Positions 8,247-16,695 are shown, counted from the first letter of the stretch. The stretch is 40,209 nucleotides of DNA from Anaerolineae bacterium (GCA_015486215.1 WFSA01000336.1:1-40209), one strand, 5' to 3'. Program-made: numbers and translations. The notes: a model not told the origin generated them from the letters alone.

Positions 8247-8358
8247 GGGTGTGTTTCAAATGAGTTGAACCAAAGTGATTGTCACGGGGCAAACGGACTT
8301 AATTTACCCGAAACTATGCGCCCCGTGACTATCACTTCTACTGAAATGAAACACACCC
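8247..8358. repeat. Family C element, copy 2
   Basis: This 112-bp element has ends GGGTGTGTTTCA and TGAAACACACCC. It is flanked by perfect AAAAGATAT duplications (8238-8246 and 8359-8367). It sits 31 bp upstream of the nucleoside phosphorylase start, where promoter elements would be expected. Confidence 0.9.
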
Positions 8359-8505
8359 AAAAGATATAATAGAAGAAAATGCTGATCTCATGATCTTTTA
8401 TACTCTGTCTCTGTCAATGTATGCTGTTTTGCCATGTCTATCAAAACCTTTTTTACAGTATAACATTAGTTGATAACCAATGCTTATTGAATTGTTTGCA
8501 TTAGT

Positions 8506-8808
8506 AGGGCGATTGCATACTCGCCTTAATTCGTGATCGAAAATCGAAAAAACCGATCACGAAACCGATCACGAAATACGATCATGACAACCATACGCAT
8601 CAATTCACACGTTATGTCAATTACAGAGTTGCTAAAAACGTATCTTCTCAAAAAGTTGGGGGCAAGACTTGACAAATTTCATCAGCACTTTATTTTACAC
8701 GAGTACCATCAGGAAAATTTGTCAAGTCTCCCCAGAATACTGAGAAGATACCTAAAAACGGTATAAATTTGAAATTTAACATTGTGATTTAGAGTATGCA
8801 GTCGCCCT
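8506..8808. repeat. Family D element, copy 1, carrying a nested family A element
   Basis: The terminal inverted repeats AGGGCGATTGCATACTC and GAGTATGCAGTCGCCCT match at 16 of 17 positions. The flanks GTTTGCATTAGT and GTTTGAACTAGT agree at 10 of 12. Removing the nested family A element (112 bp plus one 8-bp duplicate) leaves 183 bp, almost exactly the 182 bp of copy 2 at 24070. The interior contains repeated CCGATCACGAAA motifs and no gene. Confidence 0.88.
8640..8751. repeat. Family A element, copy 4, nested inside family D
   Basis: This standard 112-bp unit has perfect CTAAAAAC duplications at 8632-8639 and 8752-8759. The uninterrupted site is visible in the other family D copy (GCTAAAAACAGTG near 24196), which proves insertion. 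Confidence 0.93.
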
Positions 8809-8898
8809 GTTTGAACTAGTTGTACGTTAAGTTGCAACAATTCCAATTCTAAAACGATTGCTTGCCAATGTCATGGATTGGAATCGGTGTCTGAGACA

Positions 8899-8955
8899 GA
8901 AAACGTGCTAAAGCATATTGGTTCGGGCTATTGTAACGTGCTTTAGCACGTTTTC
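8899..8955. terminator. Long perfect inverted repeat (possible terminator or element remnant)
   Basis: GAAAACGTGCTAAAGC (8899-8914) and GCTTTAGCACGTTTTC (8940-8955) are perfect 16-bp arms around a 25-nt loop. The right arm ends in TTTTC only, so a terminator role is uncertain. The rest of 8809-9069 holds nothing I can identify apart from the ribosome-binding site of the next gene. Confidence 0.4.
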
Positions 8956-9069
8956 CGTATCAGATGATGAATTTATTCATCGCCAGAGGCGGCTGAATTG
9001 AAATTGCTGGTTAATTTGTCACCTTGTTGTTGTAGATGGATAATAGGCTGAAAAGGAGAGAGGTATACT

Positions 9070-9858
9070 ATGAATGAAAAGAATTCAAAAGCTATTATTA
9101 TTGGCATGGCTGGATTGTTGATAGTTTTACTGTTTATTGTTGCTGGCTTTGTCTATAGCAATTTTGTTGCCAAGCCTGATGTGGTTGAAACAGTAGAAAT
9201 AGAGGCAACGATGGTATCTGTTGCTGAAGTGACAATGGCAGCAACAACGGCAGTTCTGCCAACAAGCGCAACCCTTGTTTCTGAAGCAGCCATCGTGGTG
9301 GTGGCAACATTGACACCAATCCCAACGGCCGTTTTTACCGAAACGCCCATCCCCACCAACACCCCTGTGCCGACCGAAACGCCCATCCCTACGGCAACAA
9401 ACACGCCCGTCCCCGTGATCATTTATCCCACAGCGACACCCGTCCCCCCCACAGCGACAACAGTACCGACCCCATCAGGCCCGCAAGCCGCTGTGGCTAA
9501 TGGCATTCGCGGTGTGAGTTACGGGTTGCAGGCACGTTCTAATATTAGCGTAAACGGTAAAATATGGTTTGAATTTGAGATTGCAAACGACTCTGGCCAC
9601 GATGTGCCGTATTCAGCATTGGGAACAATGCCCCGCAAAGATGGTGTAGATCGTCTTGAATGGTATCAAAACAGTTTTGGCGGCAATAATGATGTTATCT
9701 CCCCCTCTGGGCGGAGATGGGAAGACCATATTGAGATTCCAGAGGCGGGTGAGTATACATTGCGTTTGGTGATCTGTTTTGAGAGCAAGGATGTGTGCCG
9801 CTCTGGCAATGGCACGTTCCATACCTTATCGCAAGAGATTCCGATCACGCTAAATTAA
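9070..9858 (+). CDS. Membrane-anchored surface protein with Thr/Pro linker
   Basis: A strong AAAGGAGAG lies before the ATG. Residues ~8-30 form a single N-terminal transmembrane anchor (AIIIGMAGLLIVLLFIVAGF). A long Thr/Pro/Val linker follows, with repeated TETPIPT and TNTPVPT units (about residues 75-135), typical of Chloroflexota wall-spanning stalks. The C-terminal domain of about 125 residues (from GIRGVSYGLQARSNI) looks all-beta, with aromatic and Gly-rich strands and two Cys (CFESKDVC) that could form a disulfide outside the cell. I do not recognise the domain. It is probably displayed outside the membrane. Confidence 0.8.
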   Translation: MNEKNSKAIIIGMAGLLIVLLFIVAGFVYSNFVAKPDVVETVEIEATMVSVAEVTMAATTAVLPTSATLVSEAAIVVVATLTPIPTAVFTETPIPTNTPVPTETPIPTATNTPVPVIIYPTATPVPPTATTVPTPSGPQAAVANGIRGVSYGLQARSNISVNGKIWFEFEIANDSGHDVPYSALGTMPRKDGVDRLEWYQNSFGGNNDVISPSGRRWEDHIEIPEAGEYTLRLVICFESKDVCRSGNGTFHTLSQEIPITLN

Positions 9859-9886
9859 CGGGCAACATCTCCGAACATAGCTCACT

Positions 9887-10831
9887 ATGAAAACAGATAA
9901 ACTGTTTTATGAATACTTTCAAGTAGCACCATACGCTTTATTTGAGCTATTGCAAATCACGCCTGATTGCGAGTACCATTTTGAAAGCCCTGTCATTAAA
10001 GCGAGCGAAAGGCGGCTGGATGGGCTACTGGAACCTGCTGAACCAGAGTATCCGTATTACTTTTTGGAAGTGCAAGGATATCTTGATACGTCCATTTATT
10101 GGCGAACCGTGCATCAAATCGGATGGTTTTATGAGCAGCGACCAAAGTATAACGGCCGTGAGTGGAAAGCGATCATCCTATTTCTTGACGACGCATACGA
10201 TCCCGGCCCCGAAACATTAGGATCGCTATACCATGATGGTTCGCCATGGCTGATGCGGCATACGATAACGGATTTATTGCGCCAAGTGGAATCGGCTTCC
10301 CCCATTTTGAATGTATTACGGCCGTTGATAGCCAAAAACCGCATTGAAGTTGAGCAACAATCGGCGAGATGGGTAAATGAGATCAAAGAAGCGGAAGATG
10401 ATAAAGGTGTGCAAAAGCGGTTATTAGATTTATTGGCTGAATTTATTGTACAGAAATTTAGTCGGCTTACCCGTGAGGAGATTGACAAAATGTTACAATT
10501 AACCCCAATTGAACAAACCGTTGTTGGTCAAGAATTGATCATGGAAGGAATGCAGCAAGGAATGCAGCAAGGAATGCAGCGTGGTTTGCAGCGTGGTTTA
10601 CAGCAAGGCCTGCAACAAGGGATGCAGCAGGGCATCTTAGAGGGACAATTTTTGTTATTGGCTGATATGATCATGCAAAAATATGGTAAAACGGTTGATA
10701 TAAAAAAGCTGGCTCAACTTGATAATAAAGAGCTGCGGACATTAGGGCAACAGTTGTTGTGGACAGAGTCGTATCACGATATCGATGAGTGGGTCAACGG
10801 CCGTTTAGCCGAGAAAAATAATGAGAATTGA
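9887..10831 (+). CDS. DUF2887/Rpn-type PD-(D/E)XK nuclease-like protein
   Basis: The start MKTDKLFYEYFQVAP and the pattern ERRLDGLLEP ... YFLEVQGYLD (residues ~40-70) match the DUF2887 / Rpn 'recombination-promoting nuclease, putative transposase' group. The Asp of RLDG and the Glu/Gln of LEVQ are the expected PD-(D/E)XK catalytic residues. After a helical middle, residues ~220-255 are a GMQQ/GLQR repeat, seven to eight near-copies, as often seen in this group and probably a multimerisation helix. The gene overlaps hutI by 11 bp. It carries three ACGGCCGT motifs, so it is not a fresh arrival. Whether it acts in recombination, defence or transposition is unknown. Confidence 0.8.
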   Translation: MKTDKLFYEYFQVAPYALFELLQITPDCEYHFESPVIKASERRLDGLLEPAEPEYPYYFLEVQGYLDTSIYWRTVHQIGWFYEQRPKYNGREWKAIILFLDDAYDPGPETLGSLYHDGSPWLMRHTITDLLRQVESASPILNVLRPLIAKNRIEVEQQSARWVNEIKEAEDDKGVQKRLLDLLAEFIVQKFSRLTREEIDKMLQLTPIEQTVVGQELIMEGMQQGMQQGMQRGLQRGLQQGLQQGMQQGILEGQFLLLADMIMQKYGKTVDIKKLAQLDNKELRTLGQQLLWTESYHDIDEWVNGRLAEKNNEN

Positions 10832-12080
10832 CCTACTGATCCATTCAGCCGCCCAACTTTGTGTTATGCCGTCTGTTGATGGCAAGCCGCAGCGCGGAGC
10901 AGCGTTGGGTGAACTGGGCTTGATTGAAGATGGGGCAGTGGCAGTAGTCAACGGCCGTATCCTAGAAACAGGCAAAACGGCCGACCTTCGCGCCCGCTAT
11001 CGGGCAGACGAAGAGATAGACGCGAACAGCCGTTGCCTCATTCCCGGCTTTGTTGACCCGCATACCCACCTTCCATGGGCCGGCGACCGCGCAGGCGAGT
11101 TTGAACAACGGCTGGCAGGCGCGGCCTATATGGAGATCATGGATGCAGGCGGCGGGATTATGTCAACTGTCCGCGAAGTGCGCCGCGCGACGATTGATGA
11201 ACTTGTAGAAGCCAATCTCCCCCGCCTTGAACACATGCTGCGCTACGGCACGACCAGCGCAGAGTGCAAAACGGGATACGGATTAAATACAGCAGCAGAA
11301 ATCAAACAGTTGGACGCGATCCGCGCCTTAGATGAACGGCAGCCGATTGAATTAACCCCTACTTTTTTGCCCGCGCACGCCGTACCACAAGAGTTCGACG
11401 GCCGTTCTGATGAATATGTTGACCTCATCATTAACGAGACCCTGCCCGCAGGTGCAAAATGGATGGCCGAGCATGATCAGCCCCTCTTTTGTGATGTGTT
11501 TTGTGAAATTGGCGCATTTGACATTGCCCAAACCCGTCGCATTCTGCAAAAAGCGGCCGATTTAGGATTCGCTCTAAAAGTACATGCTGATGAATTTGAG
11601 GGACTGGGCGGTACAAAATTGGCGGTCGAATTGGGCGCAATTTCAGCCGATCACCTCGTTTGCACGCCTGATGAGGACATCGCCGCTCTGGGCGCGGGGG
11701 ATACGATTGCCGTTGGCTTGCCCGGCACCCCGTTCGGCTTGGCGCATAGCGAATACACTCCCGCGCGGCAAATTTTAGCGGCAAACGGCACCCTCGCCCT
11801 CGCCACCGATTGCAACCCCGGCACCACATGGAACGAATCGATGCAGATGGTCATCGCGCTGGGTTGCCGTTATATGGGATTGACGCAGGCGCAAGCGTTG
11901 GCCGCTGCCACGCTCAATGCCGCTTATGCCATCGGGCGCGGTGACGAGATTGGCAGTTTGGAAGCGGGCAAACAGGCTGATATTTTGATTTTATCCGTCC
12001 CCGATTACCGTCAATTGGGGTATCGGTACGGGACAAATTTAGTTGAAACGATTATCAAGAAAGGAAAAACAGTAAGTTAA
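10821..12080 (+). CDS. hutI: Imidazolonepropionase
   Basis: The enzyme hydrolyses 4-imidazolone-5-propionate to formiminoglutamate in histidine breakdown. The 419 residues are normal for HutI of the amidohydrolase superfamily. The metal-binding HTHLPWAGDR lies near residue 78, ECKTGYGL near 146 and LPAHAVP near 183. The metal ligand HADE is near 255, with SADHL near 279 and the catalytic TDCNPGT near 330. The start overlaps the end of the preceding DUF2887 gene by 11 bp, suggesting cotranscription by chance of compaction rather than shared function. No other hut gene is in the window. Confidence 0.95.
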   Translation: MRIDLLIHSAAQLCVMPSVDGKPQRGAALGELGLIEDGAVAVVNGRILETGKTADLRARYRADEEIDANSRCLIPGFVDPHTHLPWAGDRAGEFEQRLAGAAYMEIMDAGGGIMSTVREVRRATIDELVEANLPRLEHMLRYGTTSAECKTGYGLNTAAEIKQLDAIRALDERQPIELTPTFLPAHAVPQEFDGRSDEYVDLIINETLPAGAKWMAEHDQPLFCDVFCEIGAFDIAQTRRILQKAADLGFALKVHADEFEGLGGTKLAVELGAISADHLVCTPDEDIAALGAGDTIAVGLPGTPFGLAHSEYTPARQILAANGTLALATDCNPGTTWNESMQMVIALGCRYMGLTQAQALAAATLNAAYAIGRGDEIGSLEAGKQADILILSVPDYRQLGYRYGTNLVETIIKKGKTVS

Positions 12081-12178
12081 ATAAGGAATGGGTAATGATG
12101 AATAATGAACGGCAGCTACCGCATTAACTATTATTCATTCACAATTCACAATTCATTATTAATTATTCAGGAGCTATT

Positions 12179-12412
12179 GTGTACGACGAAAAAGCAAGAG
12201 AAAAAGAGCAGAAAATCGCATTAAAAAGTATTGAAGAAGGGCTGGCGACGCGCGTGCGGATTTTAGCCAGCCGTGATAGTTGTCCCGCTTGTCGGGCGGC
12301 CGAAAAGGCGTATGCGTTCGGCGATGTTCCCTCGCTGCCCATCGAAGGCTGCTCCCATCCCCATGGATGCCGCTGCCATTACGCCCCCGTCCTTGACGCA
12401 TTTGGCCCCTAG
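12179..12412 (+). CDS. Small Cys/His-rich hypothetical protein
   Basis: The start is GTG at 12179, with AGGAG just upstream. The 77-residue product has a charged helical N-terminus (DEKAREKEQKIALKSI) and a compact Cys/His cluster: CPAC near residue 35, then GCSHPHGCRCHYAPVL. The pattern C-x2-C ... LP-x2-GC-x3-HGCRC resembles the zinc-binding tail of Mu-F/SPP1-gp7-like proteins (LPP..H.NCRC), but the rest of those proteins is absent. It is likely a small zinc-binding protein; the function is unknown. It lies between hutI and gatB, separated from each by short hairpins. Confidence 0.7.
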   Translation: MYDEKAREKEQKIALKSIEEGLATRVRILASRDSCPACRAAEKAYAFGDVPSLPIEGCSHPHGCRCHYAPVLDAFGP

Positions 12413-12424
12413 CTAGATAAAGTA

Positions 12425-12487
12425 CAGAGTGCAGAGATAGAGATAGAGATAGAGCCTCTATCTCCACACTCTATACTCTATCTCCCC
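12425..12487. repeat. GAGATA microsatellite hairpin before gatB
   Basis: GCAGAGATAGAGATAGAGAT is followed by TCTATCTCC and further CTCTAT units, giving a self-complementary stem made of simple repeats. It occupies the place of the gatB ribosome-binding site, and no Shine-Dalgarno sequence is seen before the ATG at 12492. The same motif recurs at 16472 and 30022. Confidence 0.75.
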
Positions 12488-12491
12488 CCTT

Positions 12492-13931
12492 ATGATTACA
12501 TATGAACCGATTATCGGCTTGGAGATTCATGCTGAGTTGATGAGTAAATCGAAGATGTTTTGCGGCTGCAAAGTGGTGGACAGCGTGACCGCGCCGCCGA
12601 ACACGGCCGTTTGCCCCGTCTGTTTAGGGATGCCCGGCATGTTGCCCGTCATCAATCGGCAGGCGGTTGAATTCAGTATCAAAGTCGCCATCGCCCTGAA
12701 CTGTGACGTACAGCATCACAATATCTTTGCCCGAAAAAATTATTTTTATCCTGACCTTGCCAAAGCGTATCAAGTTACCCAATATGAACAGCCGATTGGG
12801 TTGAACGGCTGGGTTGATATTGAGTTGGGAACGGGCGAGACGAAGCGGATTCGTATTCGTCGTGTCCATATGGAAGAGGATACGGGCAAATTGACGCATG
12901 AAAACGGCCGTTCACTCGTTGATTACAACCGCGCTGGTGTGCCACTGCTGGAAATCGTCTCCGAGCCAGACATCCATTCAGGCGAAGAGGCGCGGGCATA
13001 TGGGATAAAGATACGCCGCATTTTGCGCTATCTTGGCGTAAATTCGGGCGATATGGAGAAAGGAGTGTTGCGGGTTGAGCCGAATATCAGCTTGCGCCCT
13101 ATGGGATCGACGACCTTTGGCACGCGCACCGAGTTGAAAAATTTGAACAGCTTCCGTGCGTTGGCTGACGGTTCTGCTTACGAGATTATGCGTCAGGAGA
13201 CGATTTTGCGTGCGGGCGGGGCGGTCGTGCAAGAGACGCGCGGCTGGCATGACAGTAAACGGATCACCTTTAGCCAGCGCGTAAAAGAGGAGGCGGAGGA
13301 TTATCGGTATTTTGATGAGCCTGATCTGCCGCCGCTATTTGTGGATGAGGAGTGGATAACGGCCGTTGCCCAAACGCTCCCCGAACTGCCCGATGCAAAA
13401 TTAGCCCGATACCAAATTGAGTACGACTTATCACCTTATGACGCGGCTGTATTGGCTGATGAAATTCGTGTAGCGACGTGGTTTGAAACAGCCGTTACTG
13501 TCAATTCCGCCATCACCCCCAAAACGATTGCCAACTGGGTTATCAACGCCCTGTTCCGTTTGATGAACAACGCCAAACTTACCATTGATGAAATTTCCAT
13601 CACCCCCGAACAGTTGGTGGAATTGCTGGGCTTGATCGCCGATCAAACGATCAATCAAAATAGCGGCCGCAAAGTGCTGGACGAGATGTTTGAGACGGGA
13701 AAAACGGCCGTTTCCATCATCGAATCCAAAGGATTAACCCAAATTTCTGACGAAGACGCGTTAGCGGCCATCGTCGCTCAACTGCTGGCCGATAACGCCG
13801 ATTCTGTGGCCGCGTATTGCGGCGGTAACAAAAAAGTGCGCGGTTTTCTCATCGGTCAAGTGATGCGGGCGACAAAGGGTAAAGCAAACCCGCGCCTAGT
13901 AAACGACCTATTGACGAAAGCGTTAGCGTGA
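12492..13931 (+). CDS. gatB: Aspartyl/glutamyl-tRNA amidotransferase subunit B
   Basis: GatB works with GatA and GatC to convert Glu-tRNA(Gln) and Asp-tRNA(Asn) to the amidated forms. The 479 residues are full length. Signatures include IIGLEIHAEL and KSKMFCGC at the N-terminus, NTAVCPVCLGMPGMLPVIN near 35-55, RKNYFYPDLAKAYQ near 82, HMEEDTGKLTHE near 125 and DYNRAGVPLLEIVSEPDI near 143. A C-terminal YqeY-like helical tail ends at GFLIGQVMRATKGKANP. No gatA or gatC lies in the window. The gene carries four ACGGCCGT motifs. Confidence 0.96.
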   Translation: MITYEPIIGLEIHAELMSKSKMFCGCKVVDSVTAPPNTAVCPVCLGMPGMLPVINRQAVEFSIKVAIALNCDVQHHNIFARKNYFYPDLAKAYQVTQYEQPIGLNGWVDIELGTGETKRIRIRRVHMEEDTGKLTHENGRSLVDYNRAGVPLLEIVSEPDIHSGEEARAYGIKIRRILRYLGVNSGDMEKGVLRVEPNISLRPMGSTTFGTRTELKNLNSFRALADGSAYEIMRQETILRAGGAVVQETRGWHDSKRITFSQRVKEEAEDYRYFDEPDLPPLFVDEEWITAVAQTLPELPDAKLARYQIEYDLSPYDAAVLADEIRVATWFETAVTVNSAITPKTIANWVINALFRLMNNAKLTIDEISITPEQLVELLGLIADQTINQNSGRKVLDEMFETGKTAVSIIESKGLTQISDEDALAAIVAQLLADNADSVAAYCGGNKKVRGFLIGQVMRATKGKANPRLVNDLLTKALA

Positions 13932-14014
13932 ATTGGATTTGAATTGTCCACGAACAAGTTGTTACATGATGAGAAACGAGCCGCAGATCACGCAGATTAA
14001 AACTTAAAATTCTG

Positions 14015-14264
14015 GTAACTACTCGGCCCTCGTCCAAATTAACCACAAAGACACGAAGAACATAAAGTTTTTTAAGATTTCTTTGTGATCTTTGCTTCGT
14101 AACACCTCAATATTTCGGGGTGAGTACAACAAATTAAGAAAGGAACAAATTGCGTCAGTCGAGTCAATCTGTTCTTTTCTAAACCTGCTGCACTCATGTC
14201 CCCAATTTTTTGAGAAGACACTTTGCTTCTTTGTGGCGAAATAATTGATAGGCTGAGTAGTTAC
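14015..14264. repeat. Element with GTAACTACTC inverted ends
   Basis: GTAACTACTCGGCC (14015-14028) and GGCTGAGTAGTTAC (14251-14264) match at 13 of 14 positions in inverted orientation. The interior has the CACAAAGACACGAAGA-type repeat and its reverse (CTTTGCTTCTTTGTGG), plus a family A right-end fragment (TTTTTTGAGAAGACAC). It is probably a composite of several old insertions, and no gene is present. Confidence 0.5.
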
Positions 14265-14334
14265 AAATTCTGCCCGAATTTTGACGCATAAAAATAGTAT
14301 CCTCGCAAAAAAGCGGGGAAATTATTTTATTTTT

Positions 14335-14650
14335 AGGAACGAGGATTGTATCTTCTCAGTATTCTGGGGAGACTTGACAAATTTTCCTAATGATACTCGT
14401 GTAAAATAAAGTGCTGATGAAATTTGTCAACTCTTGTCCACGATTTATTGAGAAGATACCGAGGATTTATCTAACTACCAAAGTTGTCATTCCCGCCCCG
14501 ATCCCCACCTTCGCGAGGACAAGCACTTCGTGAGGGCAAACTCTTTTAGGCGGGAATCCATGATTTCCCAGACTGTGGATTCCTGCCTTCGTTACAATGA
14601 GTTGAAAAGGTGTTTTACCCCCATTCTCAACTCACTGTAACTACCGCAGG
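14335..14650. repeat. Family F element, copy 1, interrupted by family A copy 5
   Basis: The left end AGGAACGAGGATT resumes after the family A insertion as CGAGGATTTATCTAACTACC and AAAGTTGTCATTCCCGCC. This matches, in inverted sense, the right ends at 22828 and 29352 (GTTAAATAAATCCTCG). The middle has the CGGGAATCCATGATTTCCCA / CAGACTGTGGATTCCTGCC hairpin shared with the other two copies. The right limit is unclear. Confidence 0.65.
14348..14459. repeat. Family A element, copy 5
   Basis: This standard 112-bp unit has perfect CGAGGATT duplications at 14340-14347 and 14460-14467. It is nested in a family F element. Confidence 0.93.
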
Positions 14651-14683
14651 AGGAATGACAGATAGAAGTTTCGGGTTTAATAT

Positions 14684-14790
14684 GACTACAGTGGATTATG
14701 AAAATGAACGGATATTTTCTTGACTGCACCATCCGTTTATTTCTTTCATCCGTTGTAGTCACTCCGAAATATTGAGAAGTTGCTAAAATA
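14684..14790. repeat. GACTACAG...TGTAGTC element remnant
   Basis: ATGACTACAGTGGATTATGA opens the repeat and CCGTTGTAGTCAC closes it, with inner ATGAACGGATA / CATCCGTTTAT arms, then TATTGAGAAGTTGC, a family A-like right end. The left half recurs at 17308-17376. It lies just upstream of argS, with nothing else recognisable except the short AT-rich spacer before the ATG. Confidence 0.6.
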
Positions 14791-14808
14791 TATATATAAA
14801 GTGACCAT

Positions 14809-16470
14809 ATGAGTATACCCCACGAACTAAACACGGCCGTTTCCACAGCCATCACCGCCGCCCAAGAAGCAGGCGACCTGCCCCCCTTCGACCTCCCTCC
14901 CATCATTATCGAACGCCCGCGCGATCCCGCATTGGGAGATTACTCCTGTCCGATCGCGCTCCGTCTGGCAAAAGCCGCCCGCATGGCTCCCCTCAAAATT
15001 GCAGCAGCCATTGCTGCCCATCTGCCAACGCTTCCCTACTTAGGCGAAACGGCCGTTGCCCCGCCCGGATTCATCAACTTCCGCCTTTCAGAAAAGTATG
15101 TACAAGGATTGACGGACAGCATATTGGACGCAGGGATGGAATACGGCCGTTTACATATCGGCGACGGCCAAAAAGCACAAGTCGAGTGCGTCAGTGCCAA
15201 CCCCACAGGCCCCATCACATTAGGCCGCACACGCGGCGGCGTGATGGGCGACACCCTTGCCCGCGCCATGAAAGCGGCTGGCTATCACACCGAATTAGAG
15301 TATTACTACAACGATGCTGGCCGCCAAATTACAATGCTCGGCGAATCCGTCCAAATCCGCTACCAACAACTGCTCGGCCAAGAAGCCAAACTCACCGACG
15401 ACCATTATCAGGGCGCATACATCGCCGACCTCGCCCAAGAGCTATACGACCAACATGGTGGCGACCTCATCAACGCCCCCGCCACCACCTTTGGCGATTA
15501 TGCCAAAGACAAAATATCGGCCGCCCAAAAAATCAGCCTCGCCCGCATCAACATCACCTTCGACAGCTACTTCAACGAGCGCAGCCTCTACGACAGCGGC
15601 AAAGTGTGGGAAGCACTCGAAACAATGAACCAAAACGGCTACGTTTACAAGAAAGATGGGGCAAGCTGGTTCAAAACAACCATTTTCGGCGATGACAAAG
15701 ATCGCGTCCTTGTCAAATCCACCGGTGAACCTTCCTACCGCATGCCCGACATCGCCTACCATTGGGACAAAGCGGAACGCGGATTCGATGTCGTCGTTGA
15801 CCTCTTCGGCCCCGACCACCACGCCACCGCGCCCCAAGTATTGATGGGCGTGCAAGCACTCGGCTATGACACCAGCTTCGTCCATACCGTTTTGCACCAA
15901 ATTGTCAGCCTTATACGGGATGGCAGACAGGTAAAAATGAGTACACGGCGCGGCACTTACGTCACCCTAGACGAGCTGGTAGACGAAGTGGGCGCAGACC
16001 CGATCCGCTACTTTATGATCTCCCGCTCTGGCAACAGCCCCGTCGATTTCAATCTCGATCTCGCCGTCGAAAAATCAGACAAAAACCCCGTCTACTATAT
16101 CCAAAACGCCCATGTGCGCTGTGCCGGCATCTTCCGCAAATGGGCCGCCGCCGGCCTCCCCGCCGACGCAGACAAAGGCGCAGACCTTTCCCTGCTCACC
16201 CACCCCAACGAACTCGCCTTCCTGCGTAAATCATTAGAACTAAGCGAAGTTTTGGAAAAGATGGTGACAACGGCCGAACCGCACCATCTCGCCTTCTACA
16301 CCTACGACTTGGCGGCGATGTTCCATCCCGCCTACGAAACCTGCCGCGTCCTGCACAACGACGTAGACGACGAAACCCGTCACGCCCGCCTGCACTTTTA
16401 CCGCGCCGCCAAACAACTATTCGCCCGCGTTCTCGACCTTATGGGCATGAGCGCACCAGAAACGATGTGA
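14809..16470 (+). CDS. argS: Arginyl-tRNA synthetase
   Basis: This class I synthetase charges tRNA(Arg). The 553 residues cover the N-terminal Add-1 domain (about 1-100), the Rossmann core and the anticodon-binding helical domain. The core signature ECVSANPTGP is at 126-135. The expected HIGH motif (normally HVGH) reads TLGR at 137-140, followed by TRGGVMGDTLAR and the family-typical LEYYYNDAGRQ. The KMSKS loop reads KMST at 376-379, then RRGTYVTLDELVDEVGADPI, as in ArgRS. All other features are normal, so it is probably the functional ArgRS with a changed ATP-binding motif. It stands alone; no Shine-Dalgarno is obvious. Many codons carry C in the third position, raising local GC. Confidence 0.95.
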   Translation: MSIPHELNTAVSTAITAAQEAGDLPPFDLPPIIIERPRDPALGDYSCPIALRLAKAARMAPLKIAAAIAAHLPTLPYLGETAVAPPGFINFRLSEKYVQGLTDSILDAGMEYGRLHIGDGQKAQVECVSANPTGPITLGRTRGGVMGDTLARAMKAAGYHTELEYYYNDAGRQITMLGESVQIRYQQLLGQEAKLTDDHYQGAYIADLAQELYDQHGGDLINAPATTFGDYAKDKISAAQKISLARINITFDSYFNERSLYDSGKVWEALETMNQNGYVYKKDGASWFKTTIFGDDKDRVLVKSTGEPSYRMPDIAYHWDKAERGFDVVVDLFGPDHHATAPQVLMGVQALGYDTSFVHTVLHQIVSLIRDGRQVKMSTRRGTYVTLDELVDEVGADPIRYFMISRSGNSPVDFNLDLAVEKSDKNPVYYIQNAHVRCAGIFRKWAAAGLPADADKGADLSLLTHPNELAFLRKSLELSEVLEKMVTTAEPHHLAFYTYDLAAMFHPAYETCRVLHNDVDDETRHARLHFYRAAKQLFARVLDLMGMSAPETM

Positions 16471-16471
16471 A

Positions 16472-16695
16472 GATAGAGATAGAGATAGAGATTGGAGATA
16501 GAGATAGAGATTGGAGATAGAGATAGAAATTGGAGATTGGAGATAGAGATAGAGATTGGAGATAGAGATTGGAGATAGAGATAGAGATTGGAGATAGAGA
16601 TTGGAGATAGTAAATAACTTTATCTCTCAAATCCCTCCCCCTACACTCTACACTCTACACTCTACACTCTACACTCTACACTCTACACTCTATCT
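16472..16695. repeat. GAGATA/TTGGAGATAG microsatellite followed by CTCTACA repeat
   Basis: From 16472 to about 16617 the sequence is made almost only of GAGATA and GAGATTG units. From about 16642 it is (TACACTC) repeated seven or so times, ending CTCTATC. The two halves are purine-rich and pyrimidine-rich on the same strand, so the transcript can pair with itself loosely. It fills the whole gap between argS and dcd and starts 2 nt after the argS stop. Confidence 0.9.

Noticed and set aside
14600-14808. T-box or leader upstream of argS
   Set aside because: No T-box core or terminator/antiterminator pair; the region is element debris.
14592-14906. Minus-strand 104-residue frame
   Set aside because: It overlaps the start of argS and element remnants and has no ribosome-binding site or recognisable domain.
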